A program made the translations under genes and the position numbers. The notes beneath the pieces are model-generated. The model saw nothing but the letters and a program-made list of their open reading frames with translations, was not told where the DNA came from and made no database searches. Below are positions 49,376 through 61,041 of a stretch of DNA of 64,000 bases, piece by piece (position 1 is the stretch's first letter; each line of letters begins with the position of its first letter). This stretch comes from Enoplosus armatus (Eukaryota > Chordata > Actinopteri > Centrarchiformes > Enoplosidae): NCBI RefSeq assembly GCF_043641665.1, contig NC_092198.1, positions 3,260,501 through 3,324,500 of the forward strand, given 5' to 3'.

Positions 49376-52300
49376 TTATTGAATAAATGAGCCCATATCC
49401 TGTGGATAAAGGAGAAGCAGACTAGGAGAACAAAAGGGCTCATTAAAAACCTCTTCATTTTGTTTTTTGAGTATTACCTCCCCTCGTCAACTACAGGTCA
49501 CACTGCCATGATGTTCATGGTCCCCAGAGGGTGATTTTCTTCTTGCACCAACATCAGGCCAAACTTGTTCACTTGTATAAAAGAAATCTCAAAATGTAAT
49601 AAGCAGACGTGGATTACCAAACCTTAATCCAATCAAATTCCTTCATTGAATCTATTCAGGTTTTAAAGCTATATAATAGAAAATAAAAGGATATAAGATT
49701 CGATATTAAATTCATTTGTTGAGTTTTTATCTGCATGTTTTTTCTACAGCTCTTATCTGACTAAAAACCTTATTTCACTGGAATGTTAATATTCAACAGA
49801 GTGCCTAAACATAACAGTATTCATCAGCTGTGTCTTTAATCTGATTTGTTCACCTCTAAACAAAACCTGCAGAGCAACACACCGATTTCTGTCTGGGGAA
49901 GAACATAATTTACTCCGGTGCACGCTGTTATCTACAATTCTACTTAATCTTGCTTTTGCACTCATTATTTATTAGCCATCGACAGGCGCTCTGCTGGTGA
50001 GCCCCCGTACATCCCTACACTACTGCCAGGCTTATTAAAATGTGCTGAGCAGAGCATAAATACACTGTACTGTTAGATTTTCTTCTTATTTCTACATGGA
50101 ATTGGATCTGAATTTTGAATTGAATTCTTAAAAAAATCAAAAAAAAGCATCAACTCAATGGTATATATATATATATCTATAAGAGGGGAAACCTGCACGT
50201 TTGTTACATCTCAGAGAGTTGAAAGTCAAACCCCAGCGTTCCTGATATCCAGCCAGACTGAAAGCAGATTTCTGGTTCTGCAGCAGCCGAACAGAAACAG
50301 ACGTAAAATGAGCAAATAAGACACTTTCCGAGCTCTTAACCACTGATTTCCTGGTGAAGAATAAGTTGGCTACTCGCAGCTCAGCAGCTCTGGGTTAAAT
50401 CCTCAGTATGCTTCAAACACACTAGGTTGTTTCATCATGAAATCAAGGCATGAACCAAGTACATAGATCTGTGGCCATGACTTCATTAGAAGTAGCTGCA
50501 AAACAATAATGTAAACCAGGACCAGATCTGATGGATCTGAGAACACTTGAAATAAACATACTGTCCCCACTGTGTCTGGATATGATTTGGCTGGAAGACA
50601 TGTACACCTGAAAGAGGTAGTTTCTATGGTGACACAATGGACGAGAAGGTCACACAAAAAGAAAAGCTGCCCTGGTTTGCTCTCCAACTCAGCCCATTAG
50701 TAAGGAACACTTTTCCCTTTGGATCTGCTTTCTTTATGATGGGCAACATCGGAGGATTTGTGTAGAACGTCCTTGAAAAAGATAGTGGTGTCAATATTAG
50801 TGCAAAATCCCTAACCTTAACAATCTGCCAACAGATAGCAGCGGAGAAGGTCTATGAGATTCTTGTTATTACATCATTTTAGTGTCACACATTTAGTTAA
50901 AAGAACAGGACTTACAACACTGTGTGCTGCGAATGTGGTGTGGGCTGAGCTGAATTACTGCCACAATCATTGTTGGTGTAAAAATACCAGGTGCAGCAGG
51001 GCAGTGCTGTGGCCTGGAGCAGATATCAAGGAACTGCTTCCTCCAACACCCAAAACAACCCCTCCAAGGTTAGCATGCTGCCAGCTGGCCAGCAGCCACG
51101 GAGCCTTTCCTTCCCTCTCAGATCCCCCCAGAGTACACGGACCTGCTCAGGAGCTCCGACACCCACTGCTTTGACCTACCTGGATCAGAGGATCAGATAA
51201 ACCCACTCAGCTGTCGTCTTCCCCGGTCCACTGTGTACTCACCAAAAGCCACAGAGAGGCTGGCCTGACTGTGAGTGAAAAGGCATAGGATAAGCACATA
51301 TGCATTATTGATTCTGACTGTACAAAATCAAAACAATATGAATGAAAAACATCCTTTGCAAAGACCCTAAATTGTGGGTGAGGGGTTTCGATAGCCGGGT
51401 CCATTTTGGATCCAGTTCCAAGAAGGTAAAATATCTGGATTTGTTAAGCTCTGCTGTCAACAAATCCCTTATTGAATCTCTCATTCCCGATCTCTGACAC
51501 TACAGGCAACATAGCTATATCTTTGACCGACGTTGGTCACCGAAACTTATGTTAGCTACGACTTTGCAAGCTTAAGATACTCTCCTGCACGTGTTGTTGT
51601 TTTTACATGTTATAGGCAGCCCATAGTAATAATAGCGGTAGCAAGCAAACTAACGTCACGTTTAGCAAATAAGAAAAATCACTGGATTCTTTCACTGCAC
51701 AAAATAAAGGCTACTGCAGTTGCCCCCTCACAAGTAAAAGAGTAACGTGGTTACAAAATGGAACAGTGCCTTCAACATGCTGGTGGGCAGATTTCTTGAA
51801 CAACAAACTGCCATTTTCACCGCTCACTTCAGCTCCAATTATGTATCTATGCACCATAGCGTCAAATGTTTGTTTTTTTAAACAAGAAAGAGACTCATTT
51901 AGGCAGCATTTGTAGCTTAGAAGCGGACCATTGCTGACTCCAGCTGTGTTTTCACTGTAAACAGCTGCAGGCATGGGTAATCTAACAGCAGCGAGCATCA
52001 GGCTTTAATAGAATAGATGCTCTGTGTGTCATCGGTTTCATGTAAAGTGACGACGACTTGAGAATTTATTCACACTTCGACTTTAAGGTAATCATGGACC
52101 ACACAGTAAGGTCCAGAGGCGAGAATCAAAGACAGAACCCAATTGGTTTTTATGCTAAAGCGCCAACCACCACAGTCACAGACAGTTTGATACTCATGTG
52201 GTATCAATACCAACTTCAGACAGTCAGAACAGCTCTAACTGACGGTCTGGGGCTGTAGGAATGCCTTGTGGTGGCCTTGAAATGACTGAGGCTTGGGGGG

Positions 52301-52820
52301 CTTTACAGTTGTGACTTTGGTCCAGTTCCTGTTGCCCCTTAAATTCCTGCTTTAAATGCTGCTGATCTGACGCAGCACACGCAGCGGCAGTCCTGTTTAC
52401 TGAAGCCAGGGGTCAGAGATTCTCGCCAGTTTGTCATTAATTGGAAGCAACTGGCAGAAAGGACGATCAAAGTAGAGGCTATAGACATGTAAACACTGCC
52501 CAGAGAAGCTGTGCGAGGCTGGATCAGCTCACTGAGAACTCAAGGACCTCACATCAAATCAAGGATTTTATAGCAGGATTTCACACCCTCTAAAACTGAC
52601 AGTTGATGCTTTGTTTTTCTTCCATAACCCATCAGCTCTAATCATGTCTAGAAGTTACTTTATGAACTGGCATCCATTTGTGTAGTGTGTGCAAAGCTGA
52701 ATTCATTCGTTCTGGCCAAACAAAATTAGTTTGTAAAGATGGTCCCACTATTACTGGTGTGTCCCTCAGAGTTTAAGCAAAAGACATTTGTTTCAACCTG
52801 TGGTTCATTTTGCAGTTGGA
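49376..52820. other. Non-coding stretch
   Basis: Contains a short (TA)n tract at about 50162-50176. Open frames are short and overlap on both strands. No gene supported. Confidence 0.4.
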
Positions 52821-53239
52821 TTAAAGGTCCCATATCATGCTCATTTCCAGCTCTATATCTTTATTCTGGGGCTCCACTAGAGCAGCTTTGCATGATTTAC
52901 AGTTGAAAAAAGTCCTTATTGATCTTCTACTGGCCCTTCATGCAGCCCCTCAGTTCCCCCTCTGTCCGAAACAAGCCGTTTTACTGAACAACCTCCAAAA
53001 ACCCGAAGAGTAGTCCGGCGGGGGGCGTGGCTGAGTGCGGTGACTGTATAGTTGTGACATCACAACCTTACAGAAGTGCTGACGGCTCGTTTAAAGACAC
53101 AGTTTCTGAATACGGGCTGTGTGCATTTCTCTGTGGACTGTGTGTTTTGATACTTTCACAGTATTTATACAACACCGGGACCTGTTTTATAATCAAACAA
53201 GAGATGGAGATCTCACTTTCTACAATATGGGACCTTTAA
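52821..53239. mobile_element. Complete MITE with TTAA ends
   Basis: A 419-base element begins TTAAAGGTCCCATATCATG and ends with the inverse, CAATATGGGACCTTTAA, giving a terminal inverted repeat of about 15 bases (TTAAAGGTCCCATAT). TTAA at both ends fits a piggyBac-like target site. It codes for no transposase, so it is a non-autonomous copy. The family is, from memory, very common in percomorph fishes. Confidence 0.8.
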
Positions 53240-54544
53240 CAGGACGCATTCATAGAAAAACAATACAAGTCATATCAACTAATATACTAATATTCCCTTA
53301 GAAAACTGCTGATGCCGACAATACGATGGTTATCTCGGATAAAAACACTAGCGATCATCAACATCCCACCTAATGAGTCAGCAACAAAAGCCATTTAAAA
53401 AATGCTGTCCCAGATGACTCATTCATTTAACCAAACTGTTAAAACGGTTACACCGAACCAGCATTAAAGAGGATCGATGTGTGAAGCGCGTGGCATGACT
53501 TCCCCACTTAAAAGGACAACTGTGAACTTTATTTTCTTCCAACAAACTGGAAATAAACTGACAGACTTTCATTTGCTTAAAATAGAAAACAAGATTCTGA
53601 CAGAACACAGGACCGACAGACTTCTCGTTGTGGATTTATTTGTGCAGGGTTTGAGCTCGGCATGTGGTGCGCTGGCAGACTAAACATCCACTCTGCCAGA
53701 CACATGCTGCTCCTGCTGCATCTGTCAGCCAGTGGCATCCCTGTGGCTGCAGCCTGTGCTGAGGCAGCAATCTGCACAGACAAAAGTCTTATCAACACGC
53801 ACAAACAGCAGTCTGACCCCCCCCACCCCACCCCACCCCCACGCAACCCGACAGAACGGACACACGCCGTCGTTCACTATCTGTCATGGCCTGTAGGCCT
53901 GCTCTAAATCAAATCCTTAAAAAAAAAAAGGAGAATCATCACGCAAACGTATCAGAACACACGACGTTCGGTCGGCTTCAGGCCTGCTTCTAATCACTTC
54001 TTCAAAACCAAAAAAAACGCCCTCAATCGCTGAACAACAACATGCAGATTTTCACTGATCACGTTCACACACTGTGACCTGCCGTTTGGATGATAACACT
54101 TGAGGTTGAGGAGGCTGAGCACTGTAGATGGAAATGGAGTTGTGTTTAGCCTGAGGATGGGCTGAAGAACTGCAGACGTGCTCACTCTGTGAACACGAGG
54201 CACTTTTCCCTTCACTAATGAGAAACACGAAACATCAGTGTTGGAATGCGGGGGCTACTATTACTTCCAGGTGACAGTCGCTGATATACAAGCTCACACG
54301 CAAACACACAGAGTAGATTTAAGAGGTATATCCGTGGTAAATGCATGTGGTGTCTCTTCCAGATGTCGTTGCTCCCACTCACACATGTAGGGAGAGTCGG
54401 CTTGCTTTAGGTACATGCCCGTGTAAAGTTCTGGTTTATCACAACTTGGGTCTCAGCAACTTACTTGGTAATTCCAGTGTTATTATAACTGGCAGAAATG
54501 ATGGCCAAAGTTTACGAGAAATAAGTTAGAACTCGCTGGAATTT
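53240..54544. other. Non-coding stretch
   Basis: A C-rich tract at about 53817-53841 (CCCCCCCACCCCACCCCACC) could form a quadruplex on the minus strand. Otherwise nothing. Confidence 0.4.
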
Positions 54545-54685
54545 CCCTTTAAAAGAAATTGGGTGGCATTTTAGGGAATACACTCATTCGCTTTCTGGCG
54601 GGGAGTTAGCCGGTTAGCTCAGCCGACTGGAAAAAGGGGGGGAAACAGCGAGCCTGGCTCTCTGTCATTGGTTGTCGATATCAGG
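54545..54685 (-). repeat. Dispersed repeat family C, copy 2 (inverted)
   Basis: TTAGCCGGTTAGCTCAGC and GGGGAAACAGCGAGCCTGGC form the reverse complement of the TTCCCC / GCTAAGCTAGGCTAACC part of the 20.2 kb copy. AGGGAATACACTCATTCGC is its usual outer part. Confidence 0.5.
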
Positions 54686-56770
54686 TACAAATGTCACGTT
54701 TTTTAAAAGACCGACTGGCGGCAACACATTCAGCCTTTACAAGACTTGAACTTGGTGGTTTTAGGTGGTGAAACAGTTCTGAATGCGGGAAATAGACAAT
54801 TTAAGTTGACCTGACATCACCTGACAAACGTATCTAATCGGTAGAAGTTAAAATGATGGGTTTTCACAGAGTACAGATGTGGTTGCTTACACTGACAGAT
54901 GTGGGGAGAGCGGTCTGGGGCAGTTTTCAGACGCTGCTTGTTAACTGGTTAATCATGAGTGAGCGGCCATAGCAGAGATGTGGAGAGGAAAGACAAACCC
55001 TCCTGTTTCTTATCAGATCCCCTCACCTTGGCAAAACAGCCCCTGTTGTTGTTCAAACACGTGGTATTATGCAAATAAAAGCCCGCCGTGTGGAGCATGA
55101 AGTCACTGCCAGTGAAGTCACCGCTAGCGATAAGCCCAGCGTGGTGTTTGACATGCGGGGTGCCTGAATCGCCATCTGTGTGGGTACAGAGGCACACCCA
55201 AAACAGAAGGAGATATTCCCCGAACGCTCCCAGCCAGGGCGGGGGACCTGAGCCGAGGAAGAAACAAAGCGACAGGAGCAGGAACTGGGGCCAGAGCCAC
55301 AGCGGGGAGTGGAGACCTGCAATTATACAAGCCAGCGGAAGCAGCTACCTCTCCCTCTCACACAAAACTCAGCCTTCTGAAAAAGAAGATCACGTTTCCG
55401 CCGCTTTTGTTGCGGGGCTGAGTGTTCGGTTCCTATACCTTTTGTATAGGAAGCACGTAGACAAATCTCCAGTCTTAGCAGCCAGGTTGAGTCAAGCTAT
55501 TTCCCACAAGGCACAATAGGCCCAGCTAATAGCATTCCTGTAATGGCGGCAGAAAAGCTGTGGACAAACATTTACGGTTGGCCAGATTGAGTTTTAAAGA
55601 GCCTCCTTTCTCCTCCTGTCCTTGTCCTATTCAGACAGGTCAGTGGGCTCCTCCCCGGTGTTTTGTGCAACGCCATTCACAGCGCTCCATCACTCAGTGC
55701 CCCCAACTCTCCCCACTGTCCTCTGCTCACTCAGTTGGACGACACCGACTCTGGGCAAATGAACTCTGCCGTTCCTCGCCAAGGACAAGCGTTTAGAGCG
55801 AGACTTTGGGGCTGTAACAGAAGAGAAAATACTATTTTAAAAAAAAAAGCAAAGAAAGAAAAGGAGTAAGCACGTCAAGGTAGAACAGGAATATTAAACT
55901 TCATCTATGTCTTCAAGTTTCCCTACAATATCTTTTCATGCAGCAGGATTCGGATTTATATGGTCATGTTTAGACAACCTAGAGCACCTGGTTAAAAGAG
56001 TGTTGGTCTTGGCTAAATATTGGAAAAGTCAGTGCTCTAGTTCAGTGCAAGGTTTCCTGTCCAGGTTCGATTCTCTTATCGCAGGGATACTCAACTTGCT
56101 ACCAGTAGCAGGGAGGTTTCGGAGCCCAGGGAAATAAGTCCTGGCTGATTGGGTTGCTGCTTTTGGTAGTGACAAAACATTAGAGTGCACAATGACCACA
56201 ACCTGATGTCTCTTATTCACTATCCTCATAACACAGAGTCAGCACCAGTGTCGTGTTTGTCTGAGGACACAGGACACAGGTGACCTCCCATCAGCTTCCA
56301 TTGGATGAGATCAGTTAGATCAGACTTCACAAGAGAGCGCGCCCTGAGGCATGCGTCAACACATCAACATATCATGCGTCAGTCGAGTTTGGTCAATATA
56401 TACATTCACCTTTAAAACTTTAACGCCCTTTAAACGCAGCTAGCTCGCCAAGTGTTGGATCACAAGTGGGCGGATTGCTAAGAACACAACCTGACATAAC
56501 ATTGCTCTGTTGCATTGAGGCAACCGCTCATTGAGACGTGTGTCGCTCTTCTACAACACATTACAGCCTTTTCGGCTGTTGAATTCAGACGCAAAGCACG
56601 CTGGACTTTTACTGAGGCTGTTTGAGAGCTGAAGACACTTCTACGTCAATTTTCACTGTAGCTGTCGATCTCCAATAACTGCTCTAAAGTCAAACTGAAA
56701 TTCGAATTCTCATCAGTTTTTCTGCCCGAGAAAAACGCTATGTGGACGCAGGCCCTCAAACAGTCACATG
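54686..56770. other. Non-coding stretch
   Basis: The largest frame (55088-55519, 143 codons) starts at GTG, overlaps three others and has no recognised domain. At 56053-56070 a short GGTTCGATTC-like box lacks a matching tRNA fold. No gene. Confidence 0.4.
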
Positions 56771-56809
56771 TAGTTAGTAAACACGCCTTGGCGTCGCGTT
56801 TACTAACTA
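56771..56809. repeat. Near-perfect 17-bp inverted repeat (hairpin)
   Basis: TAGTTAGTAAAC (56771-56782) is the exact reverse complement of 56798-56809. Directly inside, ACGCC (56783-56787) pairs with GGCGT (56790-56794), leaving a TT loop and a three-base CGC bulge on one side. There is no T-run after it and no gene around it. Confidence 0.85.
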
Positions 56810-56954
56810 CTCATGTTAGTTGGCAAACTGACAGAGTGCGTTTTGTCAACACATCGGTGTGGTTTGTCACAGACAGCCTGCTGATAACATCTATAACTGC
56901 TCCAAACATCTGCTTTGGTTTGTTTACCTGTTGGTAAGTGTCAGTATCAGCGAA

Positions 56955-57110
56955 ACGTACTTAAAATACCAAAAGTACTTGTTATCCAGCAGAAGGGCCC
57001 GTTATTTACTGTCTATTACTTTAATAGGATTATTAATAATGCTGCATTACTATACAACAGTGCATTTTAAGATTAAGATTTAAGAAGCTGGTGGGGGGGA
57101 ACTATTTTAC
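56955..57110 (+). repeat. Dispersed repeat family E, internal fragment
   Basis: CAAAAGTACTTGTTATCCAG, then TTAATAATGCTGCATTACT and GAAGCTGGTGG, match the inner part of the same family as remembered. It does not overlap the piece kept at 30.9 kb. Confidence 0.4.
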
Positions 57111-57717
57111 AGAAGAGGTTGGTAGTTTAATCTTTAGAAATGCAACACATTTTATAAGGTAATCACACATTTTATGTATAAAATCTTAATCTCCAAAGTG
57201 ACCTGTAACTATGTTCATCAAATAACTGCGGCGGAGTTAAAAGCGTCATGTTTCTAATGACAAAAAATGTCCACTTCATCGGTTTTTCCCGAAGCTTTCT
57301 GCCACAGATCGTACACACGTCATTAATCAATTGAGAGACAGTTTATGGATAAAATAACTGATCAAGTGAATCAAATATTTCATCACATTGATGGACAAAT
57401 CCTGTAAATCCAAAATGATACATCCAACATTACCCACGATGACCGAATACACTCAGAGATTTCAAAGGGGAAGCTATCTCATTAGAAATGGTTCAGCAAA
57501 ATCTAATGGAGACATTTTTGTCATCTCACGGTACAGATATATAATCCTAGTGATGAAGTGTATAAATTATTAGCATAAAAGGAGAATAGTCATGAGCCCA
57601 TGATACTAGCCTGTAAAAGAGCCTCAGTGAGTCTGTGGTGGAGATGTCTGTCTTGATCTCAGTAACAGAGTGCTGCAGGAATGAGTCCTAAAACCCAGAA
57701 ATGAGTTTGCATGTGGA

Positions 57718-58040
57718 CACTTCCGGTTCCCTCGTCTCGAAGTCAGTGGGTTTCTTAAATGGGTTTTTGGTGAGATGCCTGAGATAAGGTCTGTGGTTAA
57801 CACAAGCTTAAGAGAGCTTTTAGCTTTTTACTTCTAGCGATTCCATTTACGCTTCAAAAAAATCATAAAAGTGGAGTTCATTAGTGAAGATTATCTTGCC
57901 GAACAAAACGTGTAAGTATCATGAACTTTTGTTTGCCACAGAGTTTATTTTCTGCAATAATCCTAAATTCGATGGAAAAATCCCGTCGGCTTTTAGTCGA
58001 GGGAACCAAGACGATGCTAACTTCCGGGTTTGTCTACAAA
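57718..58040 (-). repeat. Dispersed repeat family D, copy 2 (inverted)
   Basis: CACTTCCGGTTCCCTCGTCT, CGATTCCATTTACGCTTC and AAGTGGAGTTCATTAGTGAA mirror the 26.5 kb copy. The part from 57920 (TTTTGTTTGCCACAGAG, later GCTAACTTCCGGGTTTG) continues the family beyond what copy 1 keeps. Confidence 0.7.
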
Positions 58041-58160
58041 TATGCGTCACTCTATACTCACGTGAGCTTCCACTGATGAAGACTGACGAAGGGCGCTGAA
58101 AGCTCCATAAAAAGGTAGTAAGAAGATGCTGAGATAAGATTTTATCAACCAAAAAAAATA
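58040..58160 (+). repeat. Fragment related to the 28.5 kb hairpin element
   Basis: GATGAAGACTGACGAAGG, GCTGAAAGCTCC and AAGATTTTATCAACC match the right half of the 28.5 kb element (GTTGAAAGCTCTGG, then AAGATTTTACTATTTCC). The left arm is not found, so this is a partial copy. Confidence 0.45.
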
Positions 58161-58784
58161 AAAAATGTAATAAAAACATTATGCAAAGCAAGAACAAAAA
58201 TGTTTTGAAGTAAGACAGAATACCAAAAGCATGCCAAATAATTAAGCAGCAATTAAACATCACTTGATTCAATACTTTGTAACAGATACAGTAGGTTATT
58301 TTTCAGGAAGTCCATGAATTAACCAACATCTTTCCCCACAAGTCCTTGGGTTTCCCTTTTATTGCAATTGTTAGGTTTTCCACAGAAAGACCGCTTGATG
58401 GTGGCCGAGGTGGTTTTTTTGTGGGTTTTTCCCAGAACACAAAGTGCGATTGTTTATAAAGCGCCGTAGGTGATGTCTTCAGATGTTTGTTTTGTCTGAC
58501 CAAAAGTCCCAAACATATTCAGTTTACTGGAATAAAAGACTAAGAAACCCAGCAAACATTCACAGTTGAGAGGCATCACCAAGTGGATTTTTTGTTTGTT
58601 TACAAATGACTTAAATGATTACTGATGATTCACCAAGATTGTTATTCATTTTTTATACCATCAGTGATTCTATGAGGTGGTGTAAGATGGGTGTTGAGTC
58701 AAAGCTATGCTATTGCACTTGAAGCTTCATTCTTGACCCTCCCGCCCCCACCCCCCTCAAAAAAAAAGAGTCCACTTATTTTCT

Positions 58785-58860
58785 TTTTTCAGAGCTTTCA
58801 CCCACATCTCATGGTCTTCCTCAGCAAATGTTTGTCAGTGTGAATTTGATCAAACTCAGA
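58785..58860 (-). repeat. Second fragment related to the 28.5 kb hairpin element
   Basis: AGAGCTTTCACCCACATCTC, then ATGGTCTTCCTCAGCAAATG, corresponds to the left arm of the 28.5 kb element (GAGCTTTCAACTGCATCTC, then ACGGTCTTCATCAGC). Short and truncated. Confidence 0.45.
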
Positions 58861-60639
58861 AAGAGTAAATCAGCGGGAAGACCGTCAGACATGGTTGAAT
58901 AAAGCAAGTGGGTTTTGTCTTGGACAGGATTTTAGGATTCTGGTGTCCTATTAATGGACCCTCTGGTAGGACACGATTGTAGATGGACACATATACAGGC
59001 CGTTAACAGAAACTGAATCAAGTATTGTAGTTTGCATCCCACGTGAAAGTGGCCCCACAGTGCTGTTTTGCATTGCACTTGATAACATTTAAAAGAGTGA
59101 CCCCCCCCCCCCCCCCACCGAGTCTGTGCTGTTCGGGGTGTGTTAGCTCTGTTTCTCTCAGTGCAGCAGAGGACAGTTGACTCTGTTTTGCATTGCAAAT
59201 GTCGGCTGAGGGACCTGTTTCAACACTCACATGGTCGTCAGCAAGACTGCATCGGGTACGCTCCCAACCCCCCCCGCCCCCCCCAAACACCCCTCTAACA
59301 CCTCCACACACACAGTTGAGGTTGAGAAAGTTCCTGAAAGCATGCAAAACTTGATCTTCATCTTTTAACAGAAACTGGAACTGTTTTGTCCTGTTTTATC
59401 TTTCCTCACTCTGTTTTTCTGTAAGTTTTAAGATCACATCTTGATCTGATGATTGAAAAGGTGGGGGCAGATGGTAGCTTCCACTGTGGCTAGATAAACC
59501 AACTACGCTGATCGCCCATTATGGAAAACATGCCCAGGTGAATGGTTAGAACAGCGTGATTACAAGTGATTATGTCATCATCAGTTAATCCAGGTAAATC
59601 TATAAATTGGTAAATATAAAATGTACCCTATTCAACCTCAAGGAAGCATTAAACTATATTTAAAAGTACAGCAATTTAATTTAAATATATGGTTTGTAAA
59701 GCAGAAAATCTGTGGCCACAACAAGTTGATGCTACAATCTTCGGTGCTGCCTTCAGGGTACACTAAAATAATTGTAGATACAAGAATCATGGGGATCCAC
59801 AGGGGGATCATGGCGACTTTTGGATGCCAAATGACTTCAAAATAATTCAGTGTACTGCTGATTTATGATTCCTAGTCTTGGAAAGTGTACTGTATTAACA
59901 ATAGGTTGACTGCCTCTAAAATATTAACTGTTATGTCGACTAGAAGTCAGGCCAGGTCCAATTTATATTCCACCTAATCCAGACCGCGTAGGGTCCCCAT
60001 CTATCATTTCGGTGTTGCGTCGGACCCGGTCTGATTGAGTCCACTGAATTTTGGATCTGGTCTATTTATCCTAAAATCTGATGTAATCCAGTCCGACTGT
60101 CCTCACGTCCCCTTTGGATCTCGTCTCTCTCTGATCCAAAACTGACTTAACGAAACATACATTGTCTTACATCACATAAACTTAGTGTCCTCAGAAAACC
60201 TTTATAAAATGAGTGCAGGTATTCATATTTAGTCTGGGAAAATTAGTTTACAACACAATATGAGCAAAAAGACTAAAACTATGACAAACTATACATCAAA
60301 TATCATTATCAAAAAAATAATGTTCATTTAAATTGATGTATTTGAATTTCAGAGCCCCCGAAGTCCTGATTTTATTCTACATGTTGCTTATTAGCTTGTA
60401 GCACACAAGATCCAGATCGTGTCCAAAAAATGTATATCACTGATATGTAGCTTCGCGTATTCACGTATCTTGCATGAAACACATACATATATACACATAT
60501 ATATATAAATTAATAGTGCGAAAAGAAGGAAATACATAAGATGCTATTCCAGTGATTTACTTAAATGTTGCCAATTTTTCTGAAAGTCCGTTATTCCTAC
60601 GTGCCATGAACGCAGCGCTACAATCTATTGTTCACTCCC
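58861..60639. other. Upstream flank of MARCKS
   Basis: Holds a C16 run (59101-59116), a second C-rich tract (59268-59283) and AT-rich DNA with a short TA tract near 60486-60508. The part at 59970-60130, with several CCGnnCTGATT-like words, may be an old repeat. No coding exon is seen. Confidence 0.4.
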
Positions 60640-61041
60640 TTCCCCAAACCCCGCCCACGCTCTGAGCGGAGGCTGTGATTGGCTGAATCTGAGTGCGGTG
60701 CCGTCATCGCTCGGAGCGCCCATTCATCTCTTCACTTGGGCGTTGGACTCCGCATCTTATTAGCAACAAGGGAAATTTCTCCATTTTGCAGCCTGTCTAC
60801 AGCGACACGGCCACCAATCTGGGATTTTATTACTTCTACTTGCCTGCCAGCTTTTTCTCCTGCTATTTTGAAAAATCCCCCTCACTCTAACTGGACTTTG
60901 CTTTATTTTCCCAGTGAACTTTTTTCTTTGTGCAGAGAGAGGGAGACGGCAGCAAAGAGCTTTTGCGCTTCCAACAAAGAGGCTTGTGGGTCTTTGTTCG
61001 TTTTTTTGGATCGGTTGAGTTTCTTTGTTGGAGCGAAAAGC
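60640..61041 (+). promoter_or_regulatory. marcks: MARCKS proximal promoter and 5' UTR
   Basis: A GC box (CCCCGCCCACGC, about 60649-60660) and an inverted CCAAT box (GATTGGCT, 60677-60684) lie about 360 bases before the start codon, with no TATA box near them. That fits a broadly expressed, TATA-less promoter. The rest, from roughly 60710, is pyrimidine-rich and is read as the 5' UTR; the exact start is not visible. Confidence 0.6.

Noticed and set aside
55088..55519. 143-codon plus-strand frame
   Set aside because: GTG start, several overlapping frames on both strands, no recognisable domain or splice context.
56040..56110. tRNA-like B box (GGTTCGATTC) near 56.06 kb
   Set aside because: No A box at the right distance and no acceptor stem; likely chance or an old repeat.
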